Source: Polyangium mundeleinium (GTDB lineage Bacteria > Myxococcota_A > Polyangia > Polyangiales > Polyangiaceae). From it: a stretch of DNA of 64,000 nucleotides. Where the stretch lies: assembly GCF_028369105.1 (NCBI RefSeq), contig NZ_JAQNDO010000001.1, forward strand, positions 11,068,501-11,132,500, given 5' to 3'. Below, piece after piece: positions 24,350 through 33,398 of this stretch (position 1 is its first letter; the number at the start of each line of letters is the position of its first letter). Both the position numbers and the translations under genes were made by a program. The notes beneath the pieces were generated by a model that made no database searches, was not told the DNA's origin, and was given only the letters and a program-made list of their open reading frames with translations.

Positions 24350-25786
24350 TCACCCGAGCGGCACCGCGAGCAGGACGACCTCCTTGCCCCGCACCTCGAC
24401 CTTGTACCGCACGGGTTTTCCGTGCTTCTGCGCCATCTGCTTCTCGCTCGCCACGATGCGCGCGCGGAACGCTTCCCGCGTGATGTGATCGACCGGATCC
24501 CCCACGCTCTTCTTCGCGCGGATGTAATCGTCGAAAATGCGCGCGTGATACGCGGCCTCGTCCTCGGCGCCGAGCGCGGTCGAATCGCTGCCCGAGGCCT
24601 GGTTGTTCGCGAGGGACTCGTCCACCGCGAGCGCCTCCTCGGGTCCCTTGTCCCGCACCGCCAGCGCCGGCGGCGGCGCGCCGGTTTCGTCCTCCGGCAT
24701 GCCAAGGAGCTGGCTCAGAAGGCTGTTCAGCCGCGAGACGAGCCCGCCGAGCTCCGGATGCTCGATCTGGAAGCGCAGGTCCGTCCGGCCATTCATGATC
24801 GCGAGCAGCCCCTCTTCGACCTCCTCGATGGGCCGCATGATCGATTGCCCGAGGACGTGCCCCGCAATGGCCACGAGCACGATGCCGAGCGCAATCGCCC
24901 CGAGGAACGGAAACAAGAGCGTCGTCGCCGCCGGCGCATTCGCCCGCGCCACCGCCACGAGCAGCGCGCGCTTTCCGTCGCCATACCCGCCGAGCGGGCC
25001 CACCTTCACGCCGAAATCGGGCGGCAGCGCCGCCACGTCGACGGCCTGGCCCGTCGAGAGCGCCGACGTCGCGCCCGCTTCGAGCTGCTTCGTATCGATC
25101 GCCGCGGCGAGGTCCGGCGTGCCGCCCTTCGATTGCGCGACGATGCGATAGCCGTCCTTGTCCTTGACCTCGAACCAGAGCGTGGCCCCGCTCGTCTGGT
25201 TTGCCACGTCCGTCAAGCGCCCGTCGCCGAGCGCCGTCCCGAGCACGAGCCCGCCGAGCACCTGCCCGTTTTCACCCCGGATGGGCGCCCAGGACACGAG
25301 CAATTGCTCGTTCCGGGCGGGCGTCACCCACACGTCGGAGCCCGTCTGCCCCTCGGCGAGCCCAGCCCGGAGCGCTGGGTAAATCCCGCCCAGATCATCG
25401 CCGCGCAGAAACGGCGAGCCGTCCCGGCCGAGCGCCGTGCCCTTCGCGTCCACGAGCACGACGAGCGAGGGCCCGAGCCCGGCGATCACGGGCGCCTTGC
25501 TGGTGGCGCTCTTGATACCGTTCGCCACACCCGTGGCTCCGTCGCTCCTGGCCTGGCCCGTGCCTGCGCTGAACGGCTCACGGACCTTCGGATCCGCGGC
25601 CTGGGACGCGAGCCACCGCTCGGCCTCCCCGGCCTGGACCCGAAGAACCGCCTCGGCGGCGACCAGCGCTCGGGCCGCGTCAGCCCTGGGCGACCCCGGA
25701 TTCAAGGAGGCCCGGGTCAAGGCAAACGCGAGGACCCCTACCACCAGCACGACCACCGTAAAAACGGCAATGATTTTTGCGCGCAT
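24350..25786 (-). CDS. Membrane sensor-like protein with MXAN_5187-type C-terminal domain
   Basis: A 478-residue protein. An N-terminal membrane helix (IIAVFTVVVLVVGVLAFAL) is followed by an extracytoplasmic domain of about 240 residues with Cache/PAS-like features (SLVVLVDAKGTALGRDG, then GGLVLGTALGDGRLT). A second helix (FPFLGAIALGIVLVAIAGHV) leads to a HAMP-like stretch (QSIMRPIEEVEEGLLAIMNG). The C-terminal domain (YHARIFDDYIRAKKSVGDP, then VRYKVEVRGKEVVLLAVPLG) resembles the MXAN_5187-type domain of myxobacteria. There is no kinase or methyl-accepting output, so it may signal through a partner. The ATG at 25786 is divergent from the deacetylase gene by 86 bp. Confidence 0.72.
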   Translation of the reverse strand: MRAKIIAVFTVVVLVVGVLAFALTRASLNPGSPRADAARALVAAEAVLRVQAGEAERWLASQAADPKVREPFSAGTGQARSDGATGVANGIKSATSKAPVIAGLGPSLVVLVDAKGTALGRDGSPFLRGDDLGGIYPALRAGLAEGQTGSDVWVTPARNEQLLVSWAPIRGENGQVLGGLVLGTALGDGRLTDVANQTSGATLWFEVKDKDGYRIVAQSKGGTPDLAAAIDTKQLEAGATSALSTGQAVDVAALPPDFGVKVGPLGGYGDGKRALLVAVARANAPAATTLLFPFLGAIALGIVLVAIAGHVLGQSIMRPIEEVEEGLLAIMNGRTDLRFQIEHPELGGLVSRLNSLLSQLLGMPEDETGAPPPALAVRDKGPEEALAVDESLANNQASGSDSTALGAEDEAAYHARIFDDYIRAKKSVGDPVDHITREAFRARIVASEKQMAQKHGKPVRYKVEVRGKEVVLLAVPLG

Positions 25787-25872
25787 GAAAAGGCCGCCCT
25801 CCTTTGCGGGCGACGGGGTAAGGACGTTACCATCCGCCCGGGCGAGTCCTCAACCGTCCCCGCCGGAGTGCC

Positions 25873-26955
25873 ATGATCGCAACGAACCCCGCCTCGCAGA
25901 TCCTCGTCGTCGGTGACGCGCTCTTCGACGACCACCGCTCGCGCGGCTACCACCCCGAGCGCCCCGAGCGCCTGCATGCGGCGCGCGCGGCGCTCGATCG
26001 TTGCGCGGGGGAAGGCCTCGGCATCGTGCCCGTGGAGACACGTGACGCGACGGAAGAGGAGCTCGCGCGCGTGCACGACGAGGCCTACCTCGCAAGCCTC
26101 GCGAACCTCGCCGGCCATCACGCCTCGCTCGATGCGGACACGTACCTCGCGCCCTCGTCCGTCGCCGCAGCGCGGCGCGCAGCAGGCGCCGGCGTCACGC
26201 TCGTCGACGCGCTGCTCGACCCGTCGAGCCAGAAGCCCGGCGAGCTGCGCGCGCCCGGCCTCGCGCTCCTGCGCCCGCCCGGCCACCACGCGACGCGCAG
26301 CCGCGGCATGGGCTTCTGCCTCTTGAACAACGTCGCGGTCGCGGCCGCGAGCGCGCTCGCCAAGGGCCTCGAACGCGTGGCGATCCTCGACTGGGACGTC
26401 CATCACGGCAACGGCACGCAGGACATCTTCTGGACCGATCCGCGCGTGCTCTACATCTCGCTCCACCAGTACCCGTACTACCCGGGCACGGGCGGCGTGC
26501 GCGAGAAGGGCGCGGGCGACGCGGAGGGCTACACGGTGAACGTGCCGCTCTCGCAGGGCGCAGGGGATCGGGTCTACGCCGAGGCGTTCCGGCAGATCGT
26601 CGATCCGGTGCTCGAGGCGTTCGAGCCAGAGCTCATCCTCGTGTCGGCGGGGTTCGACGCGCACCAGCGGGATCCGCTGGCGGACATGTGCGTGTCCGAT
26701 CAGGGCTACGCGACGATGGCGACGCTGATCGCGCGCGCGGCGCAGCGGAGCGCCGAGGGCCGGCTCGCGTTTTTCCTGGAGGGGGGCTACGACCTCGCGG
26801 CGCTCTCGAGCTCGCTCGCGGCGACGCTGATCGGCGCCACACGGGCGGTCACGGCCGACGCCGCGTCGAGCCACGCGCCGCCCGCCTCCTTCCGGCACAC
26901 GGGCGAGGTCACGCAGGCCCGGACGACGGCCGCCGAGCGGTGGCGAGGGATCTGA
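25873..26955 (+). CDS. Histone deacetylase family protein (class II-like)
   Basis: A 360-residue zinc-dependent deacetylase with the full motif set: HPERPERL at the N-terminus, LLRPPGHHA with the catalytic His pair, GFCLLNNVAVAA, the zinc site DWDVHHGNGTQD, SLHQYPYYPGTG, the second zinc aspartate in SAGFDAHQRDP and the catalytic tyrosine in LEGGYDL. Bacterial members deacetylate acetyl-lysine or acetylpolyamines; which substrate applies here cannot be told. The length fits the family. A tRNA-His promoter begins 10 bp after the stop, so termination must occur in a very short stretch or transcription reads into the tRNA. Confidence 0.92.
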   Translation: MIATNPASQILVVGDALFDDHRSRGYHPERPERLHAARAALDRCAGEGLGIVPVETRDATEEELARVHDEAYLASLANLAGHHASLDADTYLAPSSVAAARRAAGAGVTLVDALLDPSSQKPGELRAPGLALLRPPGHHATRSRGMGFCLLNNVAVAAASALAKGLERVAILDWDVHHGNGTQDIFWTDPRVLYISLHQYPYYPGTGGVREKGAGDAEGYTVNVPLSQGAGDRVYAEAFRQIVDPVLEAFEPELILVSAGFDAHQRDPLADMCVSDQGYATMATLIARAAQRSAEGRLAFFLEGGYDLAALSSSLAATLIGATRAVTADAASSHAPPASFRHTGEVTQARTTAAERWRGI

Positions 26956-26965
26956 AACGAAGTCG

Positions 26966-26993
26966 TTGCACGCTACAGCGAACCGTGTATAGT
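26966..26993 (+). promoter_or_regulatory. Sigma70-type promoter for tRNA-His
   Basis: TTGCAC (26966-26971) and TATAGT (26988-26993) are separated by 16 bases and lie about 36 bases before the tRNA. Both boxes are close to the housekeeping consensus, and the position fits a tRNA transcript with a short 5' leader. Confidence 0.7.
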
Positions 26994-27028
26994 GCGCGCC
27001 CGGTGTTGCCCCTCAGGGGTCGTACCAC

Positions 27029-27105
27029 GGTGGGTATAGCTCAGTTGGTAGAGCGCTGGTTTGTGGTACCAGCTGTCGCGGGTTCGAGCCCCGTTACTCA
27101 CCCCA
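27029..27105 (+). tRNA. tRNA-His (GTG anticodon)
   Basis: A complete cloverleaf. The acceptor GTGGGTA (27030-27036) pairs with TACTCAC (27095-27101). The D-arm is GCTCAGTTGGTAGAGC. The anticodon stem CTGGT/ACCAG holds loop TTGTGGT with anticodon GTG at 27063-27065. The T-arm contains GGTTCGAGCCC, and CCA is encoded at 27103-27105. An extra G at 27029 opposite the C discriminator (27102) is the G-1:C73 identity pair specific to tRNA-His. The last 8 bases overlap, on the opposite strand, the end of the thioesterase gene. Confidence 0.97.
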
Positions 27106-27619
27106 ATCCTCGTTGCACGTCGCGGCGCTTGCGCCGCACCAGACGCTGATTCCTTCGATCGTTCGCCTCCGAGGCGAGCGCCCGATCCTCCTCGGTCTCG
27201 CAGACGAGTGACGGAACGGGCGCCGGCTTCAGCGCGCCGTCGACCTCCTGCATCGCCACGAAGGTCACGAACGCGTGCGCGCAGCGCCATCGCTTGCCCG
27301 AGGGCGCGTCCTCGCCCTCGACGTCGACGAGGATCTCGACCGACGTGCGGAACGCCGCCGTCACGCGCGCGCGGAGCAGCACGACCTGCCCGACCTTGAT
27401 GGGCGCCTCGAACGAGACGTCGTCGAACTCGGCGGTCACCGCGAGCCTCCCTGCATGGCGCTGCGCGCAGATCGCCGCGCAGAGATCGATCCACGCGAGG
27501 ATCTGCCCGCCGAACACGTTCCCGAGCGCGTTCGCGTGCGTCGGGAGCACGTACTCGGTCATCGTCGTGATCGAGTCGCTGACGTTGCGTGGGGGGAGCG
27601 GCGTGGCGAGGGTCGACAT
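27098..27619 (-). CDS. Acyl-CoA thioesterase, hotdog fold (YciA-like)
   Basis: A 173-residue hotdog-fold thioesterase. It shows the YciA/ACOT pattern LPTHANALGNVFGGQILAWI with the catalytic-loop asparagine and glycines, then the long helix IDLCAAICAQRHAGR, FDDVSFEAPIKVGQVV and a C-terminal strand CAHAFVTFVA. It would hydrolyse acyl-CoA esters to free acid and CoA in the cytoplasm. The C-terminal tail is very basic (RRNQRLVRRKRRDVQRG) and its stop codon is formed by the complement of the tRNA-His acceptor stem. The ATG at 27619 gives the family N-terminus (MSTLATPLPPR); no strong ribosome-binding site is seen. Confidence 0.85.
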   Translation of the reverse strand: MSTLATPLPPRNVSDSITTMTEYVLPTHANALGNVFGGQILAWIDLCAAICAQRHAGRLAVTAEFDDVSFEAPIKVGQVVLLRARVTAAFRTSVEILVDVEGEDAPSGKRWRCAHAFVTFVAMQEVDGALKPAPVPSLVCETEEDRALASEANDRRNQRLVRRKRRDVQRGLG

Positions 27620-27651
27620 GGATGCCGGGTAGCACGGAGGCGTGGCTCCCG

Positions 27652-30320
27652 TCACCCCACCTCGATCTCCGCCTCCGGCGACGGCGGCAGCTCCGACTTG
27701 CTCCCGCTCGTCATCTGCAGCCGCCCGAAGATCGCCTCGGCGCGCGCATCCATCGTGCCCGCCTCCTTCTGCACCTCTTCGTTGCCGGCGAGCTCCGGGT
27801 TCTTGCGCAGGAACCGCGCGTAGGTCTTGAACGTCCGCGCGAGCTCCACCTCGTTGCCGCTCTGCTCGAAGATCGCAACGGCGCGGTCGAAGTACTCGCG
27901 CGCGCTCGTCGTATGCGCGTGCCCCCAGCCGCCGGCGGCCGTGATCTCCCCGAGCGTCCGGAGCGCCGCGGCGAGGTGCACCTTGCTGCGCACGGAGGCG
28001 AAGAGGTCCACCGCGCGTCCGATGCAGTCGCGCGCCTTCCCGAGGTCGCCTTGCATCAGGTACGCCTTGCCGAGCGCGCGGAGCGTCTCCGCGAGCTTCA
28101 GCCGATCGCCGAGCTCGTCGCACAGGCCCTCGGCGCGCACGAGCACGCCGATCGCCTTCTCCGGCTCGCCGCTCCGGTAGTACGTCGTCCCGATGTTCGT
28201 CAGCACGAGCGCGATCTTGTTCCGATCGCCGATCTGCTGCGCGACCTCCAGCGCCTCCTCGAACATCATGAGCGCCTTCTGGAAGTTCCGGCGCTCCTCG
28301 GCGATCGTCCCGAGGTTGTTCAGCGTCGTCACCACGCCGACGAGGTCGCCGACCTCGCGCCGGATCGCGAGCGACTGCTCGAACGCCTCGAGCGCGTCCT
28401 TGAACTGCCCCGAGTCCTGCAGCGCCAGGCCCGCGTTGTTGAGCGAGAGTGCGATCGAGCGCCGGTCGCCGAGCTTCTGCCGCCGCGCGAGCCCGTCGCG
28501 GAAGCTCGTCAGGGCCGACTCGTACTCGCCCTTCAGCCACGCGATCTTGCCGAGGTCGTCGATCGTCGAGGCCACGCCGCGCTCGTCGCCCGACGCTTCG
28601 AAGAGCGACATCGCCGTCGTCAGGTGCCGCTCGCCCTCGTCGAGCGAGCCCATGTCGCGGAAGAGCCGGCCGATGCGGTTGTGCGCGGCGCCGCCCTTCT
28701 TCTTCATGTCGAGCCGGTACGCGAGCGTCAGCATCCCGCGGAACGCGGCCATCGCGTCGTCGATGTAGCCCATCGACTGGAGCACGTCGCCGTACGCATG
28801 CAGCGCGTCGATCCGCGCGCCGTCGTGCGAGTCGCCGAGCAGCTCCAGGCCCCGCTGGTAGTACTCGCACGACTTGCCGTTCGCGTACCTGCGCCGCGCC
28901 ACGGCCGCCGCCTCCAGGTACGCGATGCCCGCCTGGATCGACTCGCCCGCTTGCTCGCGGTGACGCGCCAGCGACGCGATGCGCTCCTCGCTCGTGCGCA
29001 CGCCCGGCTGGTGCTCCATCCAGTCGGCGATGACGCGGTTCGACAGGCTCTTCGCCTCGGCGCTCGTCCGCGCCGTGATCGCCTCGCGCTCTTCGCTCCG
29101 CGCCCAGGCGTACTCCACCGAGCCCGGAAAAATCGTCCCGGCACGGCGCAGGATCCAACCGTTCTTGCAGAGGCCGTCGAGCATCCGCCCGATCCGCGCG
29201 ACGTCGCCCGTCTCTTCTTCCACCCACAGGTCGGGCGCTTCGAGGCCCGTGCGCGCGAGCGCCACGAACGCGCCGCTCCAGAACACGGCGCCCATCGCCG
29301 CCGCTTGTTCGAGCACCGTGCGCTCGTCCTCGTCGAGCGAGGCCACGCGCGCTTGCACCGCGTCCTCGACCGTCGCCGGCAGCCGCGCCGCCGCGAGCCG
29401 CTCCGGGTAGAGCACGAGCCGCGTCTCGCCCTCCTCCGTCGCAGCCTCGCCGATCACGCCCTCGGCCGCGTAGATCTCCACCATCTGCGCGAGGAGCCCC
29501 GGTTGCCTCGCGCGAACGCACACGCCGTCTCCACGAGCGGCACGGGCACCTCGCCTCCGTTCGTGTACACGGCGAGCATCGCGCTCGACACGCGCGCGCT
29601 GTCCGCATCGCCGAGCGGGCCGAGCTCGAGCAGCGTGTGCCGGCGCTCGCCCACGCGCGCCCAGTCCTCCTGCCGGTAGACGAGATCGTCGCGGCCCGTG
29701 CAGATCACGAGGATCGGGCCCGTCAGGTATTCGAGCAGGTACCGAAGGAGCGAGAGCGCGTCCTCGTGCGCCTCGTGCAGGTCTTCGAGCACCAGGATGA
29801 GCGGACCCGTCTGCGCGTCCGCTTCGAGGAACGCCTTCACCACGGCGCGGCGCACGAGCTCGGCCTCGTGCGGGTCGTCGCTCACGGCGCGCGTCAGCGG
29901 GCTCTCCTCCTCGGTCAGGCCGAGCAGTTGCCCGAGGAACGTCACGGCGTCGCTCACGCGCCGCGACTCGAGCACGCCTTCGAGCTTTTGCCGGATCGTC
30001 GCGCGCGCCTCGTCCGGGTCCATGCCGCGCACGAGGCCGAAGCGCGAGCGGATGAGCCGCGCGAACGGCGAGAACGACACCGAGCCGTCACGCGCGCTGC
30101 CTTCGAACGCGCGGACCTCGTTCTTGCGCGACGCCACGAACTCTTCGACGAGCCGCGTCTTGCCGATGCCTGCGGGTCCGACGATCGTCACGATGCGCGT
30201 GTCGCGCCGCTCTTCGACGGCGGTGAGGCTTTCGGCGAGGAGGGAAAGCTCTTCGTCCCGGCCCACGAGCGGACACGCTGGCGCGCGTGGCGCACTGACG
30301 TTTGGTCTCTCGGTCTCCAT
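27652..30320 (-). pseudogene. AAA-type ATPase with TPR repeats, split by a single-base frameshift
   Basis: One gene in two frames. The N-terminal part (from ATG 30320, with GGAG upstream) has LVGRDEELSLLAESLTAVEE, Walker A IVGPAGIGKTRLVEEF, Walker B ILVLEDLHEAHED and reads to ETACAFARGN. It then turns to nonsense (RGSSRRWW) and stops. The next frame continues PGLLAQMVEIYAAEGVIGEA into more than ten TPR units (such as ALTSFRDGLARRQKLGDRRS) down to 27652. At about 29499-29503 the minus strand reads AACCGGGG where AACCCGGGG would restore the frame; adding one base gives exactly 890 codons. A real mutation or a homopolymer sequencing error cannot be told apart here. The intact protein would be a STAND/LuxR-like signalling ATPase. 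Confidence 0.85.
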
Positions 30321-30418
30321 CGAGCTCCGCGGGAGGTTTTTCTCCGACGCGGCGAGGGTATAGCCTTGCCCGCTCCGAGGAAAGCGGCGCCGGCGGCATT
30401 TTCGAGTATCCGCCGACC

Positions 30419-33232
30419 TCAAGACGGGTTGGGGCGGAGCCGCGGGCGGAAGACCCGGAAGCTCGGCCCGCCCGGGGTACGTCCGGTCCGGCGCAGGGAG
30501 CGCCGCCGTTGCCACCACTTCTCCAGGCCGATGACCGGCAGGACCACGAGGGCGGCGGCCACGGCTTTCGCCCACTCCGCGGCGCCGAGCGGGGCCGACC
30601 CGAAGAGCGTGTGCATGAACGGCAGGTAAACGAACCCGAACTGGAGCAAGAGGAGCGTCCCGATCCCCACGTACACGAGCGGGTTCGAGAACAGCCCGAT
30701 CGAAAGGGACGACCCGTGAAGCGAGCGGCAGTTCAGGAGGTAGAACACCTGGAACAGGACCATCGTCGTCACGGCCATCGTCTGCGCCTCGCGCAGGGCG
30801 AACGCCGGGGACACGCCTTCGCCGAGCTTGTCGTGGTACTCCATCAGGAAGAGCCCCAACGCGCCGGCCGTCATCAGGAGCGCCACGATCACCGTCCGCA
30901 CGAGCACGAACCGCCCCAGGATGGGCTCGTTGGTGCGGCGCGGCGGCCGCTCCATCAGGTTCGGCTCCTTGGCCTCGAACGCGAGCGGCAAGGAGAGCGT
31001 CACGGTGGCGACGAGGTTGATCCAGAGGATCTGCACGGGCGCCATCGGCAGGAGCGGCCGCCCGTCGACCAGCGGGAAGAACAGCACCGCGAGCAAGAGC
31101 ACCAGCGCCTCGCCGATGTTCGTCGGCAACACGAACGCGAGCGCCTTGATCAGGTTGTCGTAGACCCGCCGCCCCTCCTCCACGGCCGCGCGGATGCTCG
31201 CGAAGTTGTCGTCCGTCAGCACGATGTCGGCCGCTTGCTTGGCCACGGCCGTCCCCGTGATCCCCATGGCCACGCCGATGTTCGCTTGCTTCAGCGCCGG
31301 CGCGTCGTTCACGCCGTCGCCCGTCATCGCCACGACCTGCCCTGCGGCTTGCAGCGCCTCCACGAGCCTGAGCTTGTGCTCCGGCGCGACGCGCGCGAAC
31401 ACGTTCCGCGTCTGCACCGCCTTTGCGATCTCCGCGGGCGACATCGCCGAGAGCTCGCGGCCCGTCACCACCTCGTCCGCAGCTCCGAGCAAACCGATCT
31501 CGATCCCGATCGCCTTCGCCGTCACCGGGTGATCGCCCGTGATCATCTTGACCGTGATCCCCGCGCGTTGACACGCCTTCACCGCCTCGATCGCCTCTGG
31601 CCGCGGCGGATCCATCATCCCCACGAGCCCGAGCAGTTCGAAGCCGCTCGCCACCTCCGCCTCGCCGAGCCCCGCGAGCGGCCGCTCCGGCTTGCGTGAC
31701 GCGACCGCGAGCACGCGCATCCCGCGCGACGCCATCCCTTCCAAGTGTTCGAGCACGGCGGCTCGATCGAGCGGCGCGCCACCGGCGAGTCGACTCGCGC
31801 GGCCAAGCACCACCTCCGGCGCGCCCTTCATCAGGATCTCCTGCTCGCTCGACGCTGTCACGTGCAGCGTCGCCATGTACTTGTGCTCCGACTCGAACGG
31901 GATCGCGTCGCGCCGCGGCGCCTCCTCCTGCAGCGCGTCGCCCGTCATCCCGAGCTTCTGCGCCGCCACGACGAGCGCGCCTTCCGTCGGATCCCCCGTG
32001 ATCCCGAAGCCCCCGCCCTCGCGTTGCACGAGCCGCGCGTCGTTGCACAGCGCCGCGGCGCGGAGGAGCGCGCGCACGTCGTCCGGCGTCGCCCCCACGG
32101 CCTTTCCTTCACGCCGCAGCTCGCCTTCCGGCGCATATCCCACGCCCGAGAGCTCGTATCCCCCCGACGGCGCCCAGATCGCCGACACCGTCATCTCGCT
32201 CCGCGTCAGCGTCCCCGTCTTGTCCGTGCACACGACGCCGGCTTGCCCGAGCGTCTCCACGGCCGGCAGCTTCCGCACCACCGCGCGCCGCGCGGCCATC
32301 CGTCGCACGCCGATCGCCAGCGCGATCGTGATGATCGCCGGCAAGCCCTCCGGGATCGCCGCCACCGCCAGCGTGATCCCTGCGAGCACCGCTTCGAGCA
32401 GCGGATACCCGCGCATGAGCGCGACGCCCACCATCAGCGCCGCCACGATCGCGATCGCCACCGTCAGCACCTGCGCCACGCGCGCGAGCGAGCGCGTGAG
32501 GGGCGTCTCGAGCTCCGCGGCTTCGCGCAGCATCGACGAGATCTTCCCGATCTCCGTCTGCGCGCCCGTCGCCACCACCACGGCTTGCCCCGTGCCCACC
32601 GTGAGCAACGTGCCGCCGTGGACCATGCTCTTCCGATCGGCCACGGCGGCGTCCTTCGGCACTGGCGCGACGTGCTTGCGCACCGGCACCGATTCCCCCG
32701 TCAACGGCGCCTCGTCGGCCGCGAGGTTTTTCACGTGCAGGAGCCGCATGTCGGCCGCGGCCTTGTCACCGGCCGCGAGGAGCACGACGTCGCCGGGCAC
32801 GAGCTCCTCCGCGGGCAAGGTGATCCTTCCGCCGTCGCGCAGCACCGTCGCGAGCTCGGGCACGAGGCTCGAGAGCGCCTCGATTTCCCGTCCTGCGCGA
32901 TACTCCTGGATGAACCCGATCAGCGTGTTCAGCACGACCACGCCGAGCACCACCGCGCCGTCCGTGACCTTCCCGAGCGCGAAGGCGAGCGCTGCAGACG
33001 CGATGAGCACGTAAATGAGCGGGCTCTTGATTTGCCGGAACAAAAGCACGAGCGGCCCTTCCCGGGCGGCCCTCGGCAGCACGTTCGGACCGTGCTCGGC
33101 GAGCCTGCGCTTGGCCTCCGTGGTGAGCAGGCCGTTCTCGGAGCTCCCGAGGGCTGCGAGCACGGCCTCGGCGGGCTCCGCGTGGTACGACGTCTGCTCG
33201 ATCCGAGCGGGCGCGGGCGTTCCTTGCTTCAT
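30419..33232 (-). CDS. Cation-transporting P-type ATPase, calcium-pump (P2) type
   Basis: A 937-residue P-type ATPase. An N-terminal cation-ATPase domain (HAEPAEAVLAALGSSENGLL) is followed by the actuator motif APLTGESVPV, the membrane motif AAIPEGLPAIITIALAIGVR typical of P2A/P2B pumps, the phosphorylation site VCTDKTGTLT and the hinge TGDGVNDAPALKQANIGVAM. C-terminal helices include ILWINLVATVTLSLPLAFE. The ion is probably Ca2+ or another divalent cation; the full ligand set was not traced. The ATG at 33232 follows GAGGGAC; the frame opens 22 codons earlier. The 98 bp to the ATPase-TPR gene downstream holds no gene. Confidence 0.93.
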   Translation of the reverse strand: MKQGTPAPARIEQTSYHAEPAEAVLAALGSSENGLLTTEAKRRLAEHGPNVLPRAAREGPLVLLFRQIKSPLIYVLIASAALAFALGKVTDGAVVLGVVVLNTLIGFIQEYRAGREIEALSSLVPELATVLRDGGRITLPAEELVPGDVVLLAAGDKAAADMRLLHVKNLAADEAPLTGESVPVRKHVAPVPKDAAVADRKSMVHGGTLLTVGTGQAVVVATGAQTEIGKISSMLREAAELETPLTRSLARVAQVLTVAIAIVAALMVGVALMRGYPLLEAVLAGITLAVAAIPEGLPAIITIALAIGVRRMAARRAVVRKLPAVETLGQAGVVCTDKTGTLTRSEMTVSAIWAPSGGYELSGVGYAPEGELRREGKAVGATPDDVRALLRAAALCNDARLVQREGGGFGITGDPTEGALVVAAQKLGMTGDALQEEAPRRDAIPFESEHKYMATLHVTASSEQEILMKGAPEVVLGRASRLAGGAPLDRAAVLEHLEGMASRGMRVLAVASRKPERPLAGLGEAEVASGFELLGLVGMMDPPRPEAIEAVKACQRAGITVKMITGDHPVTAKAIGIEIGLLGAADEVVTGRELSAMSPAEIAKAVQTRNVFARVAPEHKLRLVEALQAAGQVVAMTGDGVNDAPALKQANIGVAMGITGTAVAKQAADIVLTDDNFASIRAAVEEGRRVYDNLIKALAFVLPTNIGEALVLLLAVLFFPLVDGRPLLPMAPVQILWINLVATVTLSLPLAFEAKEPNLMERPPRRTNEPILGRFVLVRTVIVALLMTAGALGLFLMEYHDKLGEGVSPAFALREAQTMAVTTMVLFQVFYLLNCRSLHGSSLSIGLFSNPLVYVGIGTLLLLQFGFVYLPFMHTLFGSAPLGAAEWAKAVAAALVVLPVIGLEKWWQRRRSLRRTGRTPGGPSFRVFRPRLRPNPS

Positions 33233-33398
33233 GTCCCTCGCTTTCGCCTTCACGGCGCGTGCCGAGTCCTTCCGCGCTCGGGGGCCACGCTCGGACAAGC
33301 AAGCCGAGCTGCGCCCCCACCCCCGATCGTCTCGTTTCGAACGGGCGAAGGAGCGCTTCCGGTGCCCATGACCCGCGGGCCGGGGTAAGCTCCCCGGC

